This document shows positions 11,606 through 22,599 of a stretch of DNA of 64,000 bases, piece by piece (position 1 is the first letter of the stretch; each line of letters starts with the position of its first letter). Source of the DNA: Brachionus plicatilis. Lineage: Eukaryota; Rotifera; Eurotatoria; Ploima; Brachionidae. The position numbers and the translations under genes were made by a program. The DNA is taken from contig QEOQ01000104.1 of the NCBI GenBank assembly GCA_010279815.1, forward strand, positions 323,139 to 387,138. The letters are read 5' to 3'. The notes below the pieces were generated by a model. That model worked only from the letters and a program-made list of their open reading frames with translations. It was not told the DNA's origin and ran no database searches.

Positions 11606-11854
11606 TTACTGGAGAAAAAAATTAATTCTTTGATAAAGCACCATTGTTTGATTTAGCTGGTCTCCCTTTTTTTTAACATAAACAAATTCTCTCATATTAT
11701 CGTCTGAGTAGTAGTTTAGTAACTTGCACAGATAGCCTCTATTAGTTTGATAAGCTACTGATTTTGGAATTTGAACACGAATGTATTCTTTAAGCTCAAG
11801 TTCAGTTAAGCCATCTTCTAAGATCTCCCAACTAAGCTTATCAAAATTTTCCAT
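11606..11854 (-). CDS. Hypothetical 82-residue protein
   Basis: It starts at an ATG (11854-11852) and stops with TAA at 11606. It has a balanced composition unlike the surrounding AT-rich noise (LTELELKEYIRVQIPKSVAY, VYVKKKGDQLNQTMVLYQR). No signal peptide or membrane segment. It is acidic at the N-terminus and basic in the middle. It lies 250 bases after the KRBA2-like fragment on the other strand. I do not recognise the family; it may be a small transposon-associated DNA-binding protein or a lineage-specific gene. Confidence 0.4.
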   Translation of the reverse strand: MENFDKLSWEILEDGLTELELKEYIRVQIPKSVAYQTNRGYLCKLLNYYSDDNMREFVYVKKKGDQLNQTMVLYQRINFFLQ

Positions 11855-12480
11855 TTTTTATAAACAACAATGAAATGATTTTAGAATAGAAGAAAACTAC
11901 TATTCAAATACTTAAATTTACTATAGTAAAAAATGAAATGATTTATTTTTGCATGTAGTTGTTTTAGAGAAATATAGTTTGATTTTAAATTAAAAAGCTT
12001 TTACTTTATATTAGCAAATATTACTTTAGAAAAAAATAGTTTTACTTTATTGAAAAAAAAAAGACTTTATTTTAATTAGCCAGCCTTTCATTTAGCAATA
12101 AAAATGTTTTTCTAAATTCATTTTAATTTTAGCTAAATTATTTTATTTTGCTTGTTCTATGCGACATATATGATTTCAGTGGGAAAAATTTTATAATATT
12201 GAGAAATTTGTTCTGGAAGATCTAGAAGTCTTTTTTGATTTTTTGGGTGCAGAATAATGAAAAAAAAATAGAATAGGAATGAAGTGATTCTGGTCGTCAG
12301 AATGAATCAAAATTATCTTTTAATATTTTTATTTAATTTTTTTTTTATTTTGGATTTATTAAAAAATTTTAAAAAATAAAATATTTTTTTAAACATTGTT
12401 TTATTTATTACTTTACACACAAAATTTATCGCTTTAAAAAAAAATTAAAGACAATTAATCAATCAATCAACAAAAATCTA
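11855..12480. other. AT-rich intergenic DNA with one decayed repeat
   Basis: Mostly homopolymer-rich. 12185-12265 (TTGTTCTGGAAGATCTAGAA) resembles 16730-16790, part of the repeat also seen at 10.6-10.9 kb. Confidence 0.4.
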
Positions 12481-13520
12481 GTTTGAACTAGAAGCGACAA
12501 TTAGAAATCTAGCTAGCAATTGAGAAAAATTTTAATCGGTTTCTTGTCGATTGATAACATTAATTTAAGTGGTCACAAATAGTCTCCGAGTGCCAATGTT
12601 ATCAGTGATAATCTTGAGAATTAAAAAAATCTGCCAGCACTAGAAAATAAAAAAAGATTATATGCTCTTGATTCCAAGAGTCAAATCTAATTAAGATTTA
12701 ATTACTTTCGATCGCAATATCTGTGAAATCTGCGATCGAATTGCATCGCTTGGATCCATCTCAATCGCTCTTCAGGTTATTTGTCACAAAAGTTAATTAA
12801 AACATAATTTTCTAGTGAGTGAGTGTGTGTGTTTGTGCTAGTGTCTCTAGCGACTATTTGCTTCTAATGAATCAATTTTAAATTTGAAGCCAATTTGAAG
12901 TAATTAATTTTTGCTTCAAGTCTTATAAAACAGATTGTCTCTGAATATTGTTTTGTTTTTGCATTTCTTCACTGCCAGTCAATCCAATCGGCTGGCATTG
13001 CCGCGGCTGCTTATGACTCCATTCACTTTGAGATTAAGCACACAAGCAGCCAAGTCTCTTGAGCAATTGATTTTTAATTTAGCAACATTTATTTTTTATC
13101 ACACTCCAAAATGACAGAGATTCCAATTTCGATTGCAAATTTGATTCGTTCTGCAGGGACTATGCAGCCCGCAGCAGCCACAGCCCGAAGACACAATCGA
13201 TAATTGTGCGCTATCACGAATCGGCACGATTCTACTCTCCACAATTACCTAAGCTCATAAGCACTTAATCGAGCGCGACACATGCTGGCCTACGCTGATC
13301 TTTGCTCGACTTGATGTTTGTCAAGTGTCAATTCTCTTTCTTTAAATAGACTCACAAGATACTATGTCATCTTTGACAACAATTGGGGCCTCTATTTGTC
13401 TTACTAAGCTCTTGATTAAAATTCTTTTCTCTTCGCTTTCTTAGCACACTCCAATGCTGCTTCATAATCCAGCCCTTCTTGTAACATATTGTTCTCGCAA
13501 ATTAATTCCGCATTTCGATG
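12481..13520. promoter_or_regulatory. Less AT-rich unique non-coding region
   Basis: This kilobase is clearly richer in G+C and in sequence complexity than its surroundings, without a credible ORF or repeat arms. It contains GATCGAT-, TGTGTGTG- and GCCGCGG-type words. Such islands in compact genomes often hold regulatory elements or unannotated first exons. It lies about 5.4 kb beyond the 3' end of the GFI-like exon. The regulatory label is inference only. Confidence 0.25.
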
Positions 13521-14035
13521 CACTCAATTGACTGCAACAGGTTCACAACAAATCCAAATTAAATAATCTCTTTTGAATGCTTTTTGTTTGAATAAAATTT
13601 TTAGACCCAAGTTTCTTCTTATTATATTACTAAACATATAAAAATAAGAATAAAAATTAAGTATGTTCTTGATGTAAAAATATTTATCCCATATATTAGT
13701 CAATAAAATAATTGAAGAATCCGAGATAAGTAGAAAAGAGCTAAACAAAAACTCTCTGATCGTAGAATACAATGAATTACTTGACGATGAACAAAGAAGT
13801 ATAGAAGAGATCATATAAAAAATATAAAATCATATAAAAATGAAATCAATTTTTTTTTAATTTTTTTTTCTAACTTGATTTTTTTTCACTTTCATCACCC
13901 AAGTGGTGTTTTTTGAAATAAATAATTAAATAATTAATATTAAAACAACATCTGTATCAACACATTTTAATTTTAAATTTTATTTTATTGAAGATAAAAT
14001 AGATGACTTAAAGATTAAAAAAAAAAGCTACATTA
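13521..14035. other. Intergenic stretch, no supported gene
   Basis: A minus-strand open frame (13814-13524) is Ser/Leu/Ile-rich low-complexity. The plus frame over 13700-13820 (IIEESEISRKELNKN) is short and helix-like, but no family is recognisable. Confidence 0.35.
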
Positions 14036-14080
14036 ATTTATTTATTTGATAAAATTAACCTCCGAAAGGAGAAGTATAAA
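14036..14080 (-). repeat. LINE 3' tail fragment
   Basis: ATTTATTTATTTGATAAAAT followed by TAACCTCCGAAAGGAG parallels 17810-17870 (TAACCTCCATTGAAGGAG). Both look like the small terminal hairpin and tail of a LINE in minus orientation. Confidence 0.35.
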
Positions 14081-14339
14081 ATTAAATATTTTTCAAAAAA
14101 AAAAGAAGAAGATAAAACAAAAAAAAAATAAATAATTAATTTACTTATTTTTAAAACTTAATTTGAATCTAATTAATGATTTCATTGCTAATTTACAAGA
14201 TATATTTAAAAAAAATTTTCCATGCATTGTATTTTTATTTTAAATTTAAAGCGTCTATACAACCTTTAAGATTTGATATATTTATTATTTTTTCCATTTT
14301 TCTTTGAATTTTCTAAATATTAATTTATTTATTTGATTA

Positions 14340-14445
14340 TTATTTTTTTTTAATTATTTGGATTTATTAAATTTTAGCCTGAAGAAGAGACCTGGGTCTA
14401 CGGAACCAGTCGTGATTTTATTTGAAACAAATAAATAAATCATCG
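14340..14445 (+). repeat. LINE 3' tail
   Basis: GCCTGAAGAAGAGACCTGGG plus TCTACGGAACCAG and the tail AACAAATAAATAAAT. This is the same general design (short hairpin, then an AAATA repeat) as other LINE ends in the window but a different subfamily. Confidence 0.4.
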
Positions 14446-15571
14446 TTTTTAATAAAATATTTTTGTTTTTGTTCTTTTTTATCATTGGATAAACTACAGT
14501 TTTAGCACACATTCAAGCTACTATAAAAACCACTTTCTTTTTGCTATAACTTCGGATTCCATTTAATAAACTTAAAACTGAATCTAATTGTTTTATTTAT
14601 TGCTTGACTAAATATCTGAGACTTTGTTTATTTTTTTGTTGTTGTCTCAAAGATATGCTAGAAAAAAATTAAATAATTTTTTATTGATGATTATGAATTT
14701 TTTTTTTTTTGTTTTTTTATTATTTAAAAAAAATATAATTTGATTATTATGACTAAATAATAAATAAAATAATACTGATAAATAGTCTGGTTCTAACGGA
14801 ACCAAGTACTTTCCTTCGATCAAATGTAATTAATTCTTCCTTTAAAAAAATTAAATAAAAATATTATCTATTAATTTTAAAGTTTAATATTCAATTTTAA
14901 TTTTAATTTTTTCAATCAGAAAATTTTAATTGATACGAAAAAAGTTCAATCTTCACAAATATATTATTTTTTAGATTTTTTTTTTTGAAACCAATAAAAA
15001 ATTTGAATTGAGATAGACTTGAATTTAAAAAAGCTATTTTATATTTTTTGATTTTTTTTATTACCTTTGAGACTGTAAATAAATAAATATTTTAGATCAA
15101 AATTCTCTCTTAATTTACGAATCACTTGAGTTACCGATTTGATAAAAAAAATTCTGCTTGTTGTAACTAAATTATTTTTTAAAAAAGGAAAAAAATAATT
15201 TAAATGCTTACATTTTGTTTTTTAGATGTAAATTTTTTGTCAATCAAGCCCTGTAAATTGAGTGATTTTTTATGATTTCATTGGGTATTTAAAATATTAA
15301 TTTTATGCATGTATACCAAAAAATAGGAAATTATCGAGGGATGTTCCAAATCACAAAGCCTTTTTTCAGATCTTATATTTACATAAAATATTTTAGATTT
15401 GTCTAAATTTCTCAGTAAAATATTGTCAATGATAAAAAGAAATTAAAGAAAAAAATTTATTTAATTTAAAATAAAGAAAGCATAAATAATTAACGAATAA
15501 ATTTTTCCCTATATTTTATTTTTTGCTCGCATATTTTGGCAAAAAAATGAAATTAATAAATAGTCAAATTA
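14446..15571. other. AT-rich intergenic DNA, nothing recognised
   Basis: Long A/T runs. A short piece at 14785-14815 (GGTTCTAACGGAACCAAG) is a small perfect hairpin, possibly another LINE end. No gene. Confidence 0.4.
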
Positions 15572-15665
15572 ATATTTATTTATTTATCTATTTTGATAAT
15601 TAGAGATAAACCCTCAGGTAGTTTAGAAAAGATCTAAGGGGTTCTTTTTAGTGCAGCGATATTGA
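15572..15665 (-). repeat. LINE 3' tail, minus orientation
   Basis: TATTTATTTATTTATCTATT followed by GATAAACCCTCAGGTAGTTT. Resembles the 10628-10793 and 7752-7835 ends. Confidence 0.4.
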
Positions 15666-16259
15666 AAGAATACAATTTTGCATTACATTAAAAACAATTG
15701 TTCAATTGAACATAAACAAGTATATAATTAATTTTGATTTTACTTTGAAAGAAATGAAAATCATTTTTTTTATTTATTAGAGACTTTGTCTTTTTAGTTC
15801 GAGAGAGATAGAAAGTATGTAAAAATTAAAACTTTTTATTTTTCAAAGGAAGAATTTTCAAGTTGTCGTTTATTTTTTATTTTTTGTCAAATCATTTCGA
15901 ATACATTAAATTTTGTTAAACAGGCTTAACTTTTACATTTACATTTTAAAAATTTTCTTTATTAGACCAAACTTTTATGAGCGTTCAATAATCCTTTCAT
16001 TTGTTTTTAATTAAAGACCAATTTTGGCTATTTTCATACTCTTCATTTTCACTCAAACTTAAGATCAATTTAAGCAAAATTTAATGATTTGTTTGTTGGT
16101 TTAAATTAATTTCGTTAAATATTTTATTTAAAGCTTTTTTTACCTCTTCAAAGCATACTGTTCATTTAGTGAGAAGATGATGTGGTTATTTAGAGAACTA
16201 CAGCAAAGCACCTTCTGTGTTGGATCGAAGCCGTAGCTCTTTCTTATTTATCTCAAAAA
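15666..16259. other. Intergenic DNA, nothing recognised
   Basis: AT-rich. 16165-16250 has slightly higher complexity, with a codable look continuous with the ORF that follows, but no motif. Confidence 0.35.
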
Positions 16260-16472
16260 TTGATGGGGCTAGGTTCAATTAAAACAATTAAGCCTTTATG
16301 TCACATTGGAAAATATAACCAAGATCCGCTTCTGCCTACATTCAATAAAATACCGAAGCCTGTTCCGGCTAATGTTGACAAAAAATGTCCAGGTGTAAAT
16401 ATAAATGGAAATGAAATCTCACTACCAATTTGGGTGCTTGTTGTTAATGAAAAAGAGAGATACAGAGCCTGA
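16260..16472 (+). other. Coding-like fragment, unknown
   Basis: Open frame of 70 codons with normal amino-acid diversity (PLLPTFNKIPKPVPANVDKK, then ISLPIWVLVVNEKERYRA). Composition suggests a once-coding sequence, but there is no domain or neighbour that identifies it. No convincing start context. Could be a gag-like or ORF1-like relic. Confidence 0.25.
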
Positions 16473-17559
16473 GGTACAGGGGGTGTTAAAATAATTAAAA
16501 TTTTATAAAATAGACAATTTTAAAATTAAGATATTTATACAAAATAAAAAAAAATTAAATAAAGTTAAATCAAATAGTGGACATAATCTAAAAAAGTTTT
16601 TGTCTTAGTCAGCAATAAAATTGTTTATTTCCCAGGCAATTAGCTCGTGGTCACATCTTTATTTTAAAAATTTAGTAAACAGGAATTGGTTCTGTCATCG
16701 ATTTTTTTTCAATTTTCAATATCTTGAGGGTTTGTTCTAGAAGATTTGTAGGCCTTTTTTTATTTTTTGAGTGCCAAATTGTAGATTAATAAAACCGTAA
16801 TCCAAAAGAGATTTGGTTAAAGATTTCTGCTTAGTCTTATTTAAAGCAATTGACTTTCTCCATTTAAATTCCATATTTTTTCGAAGAAAATTGACTTTTA
16901 GTTTTTTTTTTGAAATTTTGTTGATGTAATCTTTAAGTTTTATTATTATTTATTCCAAAAAAAAGGAAAACGAAAATAATGAAAAAAAAATTCTTAATTA
17001 ACTTGAAGATTTGGGCTGAATACAGTATGTTGCAAAAGTTTAGAAATTTTTAACAAAATAATTGTTTCTACGCATATAATAGGCGGGAAATAAATAAAAG
17101 TTTTTTTTAAAATTAATTGTCTTTAAATTAATTGTTTTTTTTTTAAATTAATTGTCTTTAAATTAAGCAGTTTAGAAGCACAATTTATTTAAAATAAAGA
17201 GAAATGTAAGAATTAATAATAAAAGTGTGAAAAAAGGATTGATATAATTGATTAATCTTTTGGATTTTCCGAATTTGAAAACTTTTGAAGCGAATTTTAT
17301 ATTTTAATTTTTATAGGAAGTTGATTGATTATAAATATTTAAGAGTTAATTATTTTTTATACAAATAAATAATAATACAGACATACAAATAAATAATAAT
17401 TATGCCGAGTGTGTTAAATCAAATTGTAGAAGAAGAAAAACTCTGAAAATTAGTGTTTTTAATTTTTTTACTATAAACTCAATTTTTCGTCATATTCAAT
17501 TAAATAAACAATTCTAGATAAATAAAATAATTAATTTATAAATTTTGCAACATCTGCTG
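16473..17559. other. Intergenic DNA with a dispersed repeat
   Basis: 16645-16790 carries the repeat shared with 10.6-10.9 kb. 17095-17165 has the direct repeat AATTAATTGTCTTTAAATTA. No gene. Confidence 0.4.
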
Positions 17560-18225
17560 CTTTTGCAGTACAAAAATGCTCGAAACAAAATTGCAAAAAA
17601 AAAGTTAAAATATGATCTTAAAAACTTTTAATGCCTCTTGAATCGGCGATGTAATAGTTGCACATCGTGTAAAACAATTTACCTGTGATATGACACGCAG
17701 TCATATAACATTCTAAAATATTTTAATTAATTAAACATGTTCTCATGGAACAATCTTTAATATTTTTAATTATTCAAGTTAAATAATATGTTATCTGTTT
17801 TTTATTATTTTATTATTATTATTATTGTTGTTAAATTAACCTCCATTGAAGGAGAAAGAGTAAAAAAAAAAAGTTTAATATATAAAAAAAAATTATTTAT
17901 ATATTATTTATGAATTTTTATATTCTATTACTTAACTTTTAATGCTGAGTTTCTTAAATATTAATTAAGGATAATTATTATAAATAGTCGCTACATTTTT
18001 ATTGATTGAGACATAATAAAAAAATATCAAACAACGATCCACTTTAACTATCCGCCAGCCTCACATACCATTTCTCTCTTTTGGAAAATCACTAAAAATT
18101 TTTGAGTCAAATATTGAGATCCACTTTTCTTTAAAAAGAGCCCTGAGCAAACATACAAACCCAATAGCTTGTGCAGAGTGCGGTAGATTATACACATCTC
18201 AAAGACATAGATGCATATAGTTTCT
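17560..18225 (+). pseudogene. Decayed transposon-type coding remnants
   Basis: Two short traces are visible. Near 17650-17690, S-C-T-S-C-K-T-I-Y resembles the Cys pair before a GIY-YIG or LINE-like segment. At 18070-18225 an open stretch ends in IACAECGRLYTSQRHRC, a compact Cx2C...HxxC zinc site. Between them lies the (ATT)n LINE tail at 17810-17870. No complete domain remains, so the parent element is uncertain. Confidence 0.25.
17810..17870 (-). repeat. LINE 3' tail with (ATT)n
   Basis: ATTATTATTATTATTG followed by TTAACCTCCATTGAAGGAGA. Same terminal hairpin as at 14036-14080. Confidence 0.4.
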
Positions 18226-18673
18226 ATTTTTTTAGAAATTAAATATTTAAAATAAATTTTACATGATTGCCAAAAAAAAAAATAAAATAAAAATAAAATT
18301 TTTTATTTCAAAAATTATTTTAACTGGCCACATTATTGCAGTAATCACTCCTAATGTGTAGGAGACGGCGTCAAGTGCCTTGCTTAATTACCAGAAGAAT
18401 TCAACCATCAAGACATTTGAAGAATATTTAAAGTTACTATTTGAGAGAGATAATTCAAAAGCGAGAAAAGGAAAAATAAAATTGAAAATTTTTTGCACTC
18501 AAACAAACAGGAGATTTCGATGGTTTTAAATAAAAAAGTTTTATAGTTCTTTCTATTGTGCCATATAACATTACAAAGTGATCAAACTTTTTTTTTGTAT
18601 CAAACCAAAACTGTTTCATCCAAAGGAGTGATCGCATAAACACATTAAAAAAAATAATTCTAATTTTGATTGG

Positions 18674-18679
18674 TTTATT
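18674..18679 (-). terminator. Possible polyadenylation signal of the GFI-like gene
   Basis: TTTATT on the plus strand (AATAAA on the minus strand) lies about 215 bases past the stop of the zinc-finger gene. Chance matches are frequent in DNA this AT-rich. Confidence 0.3.
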
Positions 18680-18892
18680 TAGATTTAGAGTATGAATTGA
18701 CAATAATTGTTTGCAACAAAAATAATAAAAAAAATATAAAAAGAAAAAATAAAATTGAAAAAAAAAAAAAATAAAAATAAAAAAAAGAAGAATAAAATAG
18801 ACACTCAATACAATTAAAAATATAAATATAAAAATCTTTTGTTTAGCGTATATCTAAGAGTAAAACTTAACCACTTAATTGAACTAAAAGCC

Positions 18893-19990
18893 CTAAGAGC
18901 TTTGCTTTTCCTCTAGCTTGCGAATTTCATCTCCAATCGGATCTTTGCACTTGACTCTGCATTCATTGGCGGCGGCGATGGACTGTTTAGAAAGAAAGGA
19001 AGGCGACGAGGACAACGAGCTGGACGACGATCCACTGACGACAGTGCTGGCCGCCGAAACGTCCAAATCAACCTTTAGCCGCTTTGACCGGCTCTCTCCG
19101 TCCACTTGCTCTTCCTCCTCGTACTCATACTCGTCTGTGGAAGACTCTCTCTTGGCCGAGTGGACAGCAGCGGGCTCGCGAGGCCCCTTGGCGTGCTGCG
19201 AGTCGACGTGGCGTCTCAAGTCGACCTTGCGCTGAAAGGCTCGTCCGCACATAGTGCACGCGAACGGCTTGAAGCCCGTATGCTTCCTGCTGTGCGTAAT
19301 AAGGTTGGACGACTGACTGAACGACTTGCCACAGATGACGCACTTGTGCGGCTTCTCTCCCGTGTGAATGTACGTGTGCTTTTTCATGTCGGACTTTTGG
19401 TGAAAGCGTTTGCCGCAGTACTGGCACGGGTAGGGCCGCGTGTCCGAATGGATCAGCAAATGGGTGGACAGGGTGCTGGAGCGCTTGAAGCTCTTGCCGC
19501 ACTGGTTGCACTCGAAGCTTTTCTCCTGCTGGTGCGTGGCCCGGTGATGCTCCAGGCTGACCAAGTGGCCGAACGTTTTGTGGCAAGTGTCGCACTGGTG
19601 CGGCCTTTGCTGGTCGGTGTGGGCGCGCCGCGAGTGCACCTCGAGGCCGTGCGACGTGCTGAACTTTTTGTCGCATCTGTCGCACTCGTACGACTCGCAC
19701 TGCTGGCTACTGGTCACTTCGTCTTCTTCGCGCACCGACGACGAACTCGAGCTGGATGCCGAGCTGTCGCCGCGTCTAAATTGACTGTAGAACTTTTCCA
19801 GTTGTTCGTGGTACGCGGACCGACTGCGCGACTCTATGTAGACCGACAGGGCGCTGTAGATCGCGCTATGCTGGCTGGGATACTGTTGCAGCGCCATCGC
19901 CTGCAGCAAGCTCATGTTCGGAAGCAAAAAATTGCCCAATGGCTTTGACTCGCCACTGTTTTCTTGATTCAATGCTGAATTGAACAACAT
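18893..19990 (-). CDS. GFI1: GFI1/Senseless-type C2H2 zinc-finger transcription factor
   Basis: A 365-residue protein, intact in one exon. Six C2H2 fingers occupy about residues 101-124, 131-153, 159-181, 187-209, 215-237 and 243-266. Finger and linker text ([69 protein letters not shown]) is diagnostic of the GFI1/GFI1B/Senseless family, nuclear repressors of neural and blood cell fate. The N-terminal 100 residues contain a Ser run and no SNAG repressor motif. The C-terminal 100 residues have an acidic Glu run, a basic SKRLK patch and Ser-rich low complexity. The exon is far more GC-rich than its surroundings, which creates long shadow frames. An acceptor just upstream implies at least one more 5' exon, possibly coding. 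Confidence 0.92.
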   Translation of the reverse strand: MLFNSALNQENSGESKPLGNFLLPNMSLLQAMALQQYPSQHSAIYSALSVYIESRSRSAYHEQLEKFYSQFRRGDSSASSSSSSSVREEDEVTSSQQCESYECDRCDKKFSTSHGLEVHSRRAHTDQQRPHQCDTCHKTFGHLVSLEHHRATHQQEKSFECNQCGKSFKRSSTLSTHLLIHSDTRPYPCQYCGKRFHQKSDMKKHTYIHTGEKPHKCVICGKSFSQSSNLITHSRKHTGFKPFACTMCGRAFQRKVDLRRHVDSQHAKGPREPAAVHSAKRESSTDEYEYEEEEQVDGESRSKRLKVDLDVSAASTVVSGSSSSSLSSSPSFLSKQSIAAANECRVKCKDPIGDEIRKLEEKQSS

Positions 19991-20015
19991 TTTTATATCT
20001 GAAAAAAAAAATATT
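19991..20015 (-). promoter_or_regulatory. 3' splice acceptor immediately upstream of the GFI-like start
   Basis: On the minus strand a run of T ends in CAG, then eight bases (ATATAAAA) precede the ATG. The tract and spacing are those of a strong acceptor, so the gene is spliced. The frame upstream of the ATG has no stop back to the acceptor (..AT ATA AAA ATG), so the preceding exon could be coding and might hold the missing SNAG motif. Confidence 0.6.
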
Positions 20016-20099
20016 TTTTTTTTTTTATTTATTTGTTTAATAAAATATTTTTTTTTAATAATTTTTGGTTTAATAAAAAAATTTATTTTAACTATTTAA

Positions 20100-21430
20100 A
20101 AAAGTTAAGGCTACGTGTAAGACAAAAAAAAGACATCATCACATGTCCTACTGTAGTTAAGCTGTACCGCTTCTTTTTCTAATTGGATCAGTTAAATGTA
20201 AGGTGAGAGACAAACATTGTGGACTTGGGTCGTGTGTTTTTAAGAGCCAGGCCAAGTTATCACACTCTGGATTCTTGTATCATGAGAACGTGTGAGGACT
20301 CGTGAGTCAAGGAGACTATTTGATGATCACATCAAATTGCTAATTCTTCTAAAACTTTACTACTTCAGATTATTTGTATAGGAATTTATTTTTCAAATAA
20401 AATAAAAAATAAATTTTTTCTAGAATTTTTATCTTTTTTTTAAACACTTTTTTTATTTCTTTGGGTTTGAATTAATTACTCTTAACTTAAGCAATGTATT
20501 ATATTTTTATCCCACAAAAGCATCTAATCAAAAGGCTTATTGCAAGACAAAAAAATTATTGACATAATCACTTGTCTTACACCAACCAATGTTTTTTGTT
20601 ATTTCTTCTGATTCCAATAAGCTATTTTATACTTAACCACTAGTCTTATGTGCTTCCCTCACAACATTTACCGTATTTCTTCAAATAAAAGAAAGTTTGT
20701 TAATTTCTATTAGAAATTTTTTCACTTCAAAAAAGAAGACTCAAAAAAGACTCAAATAAAATAAATTAATCCATTTTTTCTCTTTTATCAGAAACAAGAA
20801 AATACATGTTTTACATGACAAATGACTGGTGAATTTTCTTTTAAAAGAGACACACTTTTTTAAGGAAAACAACTCAAATAGAGGCAAATTTTTGACTCAA
20901 ATTCAAGCAAGTTTCTTCTATTTGCGGTTACTTCTATCTGATGAAATACGGCAAATAAACTTTTAAATAAGGCTTGCTAAGAGACAAAAGTTATTTCGTA
21001 ACAATACTCTTTGATTCAGATTCCAATAAAGTATTCTAAACTTAACCAATATATTAAATTTGCTTCGCACAAAGCATCTAAACAAAAGACTTATTGCAAG
21101 ACAAAAGTATTGACACTGTCACTTGTCTAACATCACACTACAGTTAACACCAACCAATGCTTTTTGATTAATAATTACTTCTGATTCCATTAAAATATTC
21201 TATACTTAACCACTAGTCTTATACTCTTTACATATTACATCTAAATAAATGTCTCAAACAGGACTTATTCTAACAAGACTCCTGCTTATCCACAATTGAA
21301 TCCTAATGACATACTTCTTGATAATACCACACACTTGGCGACAAAAGTGAACCACTAGTCTTATATGCTTCCCTTATAACATTTAAATAACAAGTAATGG
21401 TTAGCTTCACATTACATATTACACCACAGT
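20100..21430. repeat. Degenerate ~0.4 kb repeats upstream of the GFI-like exon
   Basis: Phrases recur several times: TTGCAAGACAAAA...TTGACA...CACTTGTCTTAC, ACACCAACCAATGTTTTTTG, TTCTGATTCCAATAAA and TACTTAACCACTAGTCTTAT. They appear near 20520-20660, 20970-21060, 21085-21230 and 21360-21450. The copies are diverged, so this is an old tandem or interspersed satellite-like array, probably intronic. Confidence 0.55.
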
Positions 21431-21493
21431 TGACTCTAGCCAGTACTTGTTGTTAAACCCAATGGTTTGTGAGTTAGGAATACAAGCAGAGTC

Positions 21494-22197
21494 AAATCTT
21501 AAAAATATCTCTGCATCACCAGACGCATGTTTAAATCTCTTTCATTAAAATAAAAAGAGGATCGGTTTGGTAATAATCAACAAAGAGATGCATTATTAGC
21601 ATAGGATCTGGTGGTTCGCGGTTATAACACAAAAAATAAAGAAAGATATTAAATGATAAATTTATTGGTAAATGTCCACTTCTAGCCCGAACAAATAATA
21701 AAGAAAATAACAAAAAGGGAAAAAAAATTTTAATTAGTTTCAAAGTTTCTTTTTCTAATCGTACATGTCTAATATTTTACACAGTGTTAAATACTAACGA
21801 CTCTCTAAACACATTAGATCATAGTATTTCGAGTTAAAGGAGAAATCTTAAAAAAAAAATATCTCTGCATCACCAGACGCATGTTTAAATCTCTTTCATT
21901 AGAAAAAAAGATCGGTTTAGACTTGGTAATAATTTCGGCGTAGATGATCAACAAGGAGATGCGTTATTAACCTTAATAGTTTAGAGCTTATTTTACGGAT
22001 CTGTTAGGATTAGGATCTGGTTAGGATTAAATGATAACTTTATTAATAAATGGCCAATTCTAGTCTGAACAAATAATAATAACAAAAAAAGGAGAAAATA
22101 AAATAATTTCAAAGTTTTTCTTCTAATCGCACATGTCTAATATTTTACACAGTGTTAAATACTAACGACTCTCTAAACGAATGAGATCATAGTATTG
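21494..22197. repeat. 350 bp tandem duplication
   Basis: Two head-to-tail units (about 21494-21843 and 21844-22197). Each begins with TATCTCTGCATCACCAGACG and ends with CACAGTGTTAAATACTAACG. The units match over their whole length with scattered indels. Minus-strand open frames inside are not supported as genes. Confidence 0.65.
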
Positions 22198-22506
22198 AAA
22201 CTATATACATTTAAGTAGACGAGAGTCAGTGTTGTAGTTATTGAGAGAACTACAAGCTATTATCCGCTAGGATAGAAAAAGCACAAATTAATACTTTTTG
22301 TCATTACTTCTGATTGCAATAAACTATTCTAAATTTATCTTATATACTTGCCATATAACAATTGAAAAAATAAAAGTAATCTTTAGATAACTAATCACTC
22401 TGTTATCTATTTCTAAAATTGAATTTTTTTGAAGAGATAAAATCAAAAGTTGGCATGCTAATGGCTTGGGTGGAAAGGATAAGCATGGATAATGTGATAG
22501 TTGCAA

Positions 22507-22552
22507 AAGAGAGAGAGAAAGAGAGAGGGGGATAGAGAGAGAGAGAGGAATT
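22507..22552. repeat. (GA)n microsatellite
   Basis: Impure GAGAGA tract of about 45 bases. A shorter one occurs at 23480-23500. Such tracts are common in promoter regions of some invertebrates, but no function is shown. Confidence 0.6.
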
Positions 22553-22599
22553 TAGACGGAAGATTAAATTAAATTTTCGCCTAAATATGACAACAATAA

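Noticed and set aside
11606..11854. Idea that the 82-residue ORF is an antitoxin- or toxin-like gene
   Set aside because: Nothing in the sequence supports this, and it is an isolated ORF in an animal genome. Left as hypothetical.
13524..13814. 96-codon minus-strand frame
   Set aside because: Ser/Leu/Ile-rich low complexity. The opposite strand over 13700-13820 looks no less codable, so neither is supported.
18455..18808. 117-codon minus-strand frame rich in Phe and Tyr
   Set aside because: Low-complexity translation of poly-A/T sequence. It lies where the 3' UTR of the zinc-finger gene is expected.
19106..19948. A 280-codon plus-strand frame and other long frames antisense to the zinc-finger gene
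   Set aside because: They are shadows caused by the high GC of the GFI-like exon. The translations are Arg/Val/Leu-rich without domains, whereas the minus-strand frame encodes six perfect C2H2 fingers.
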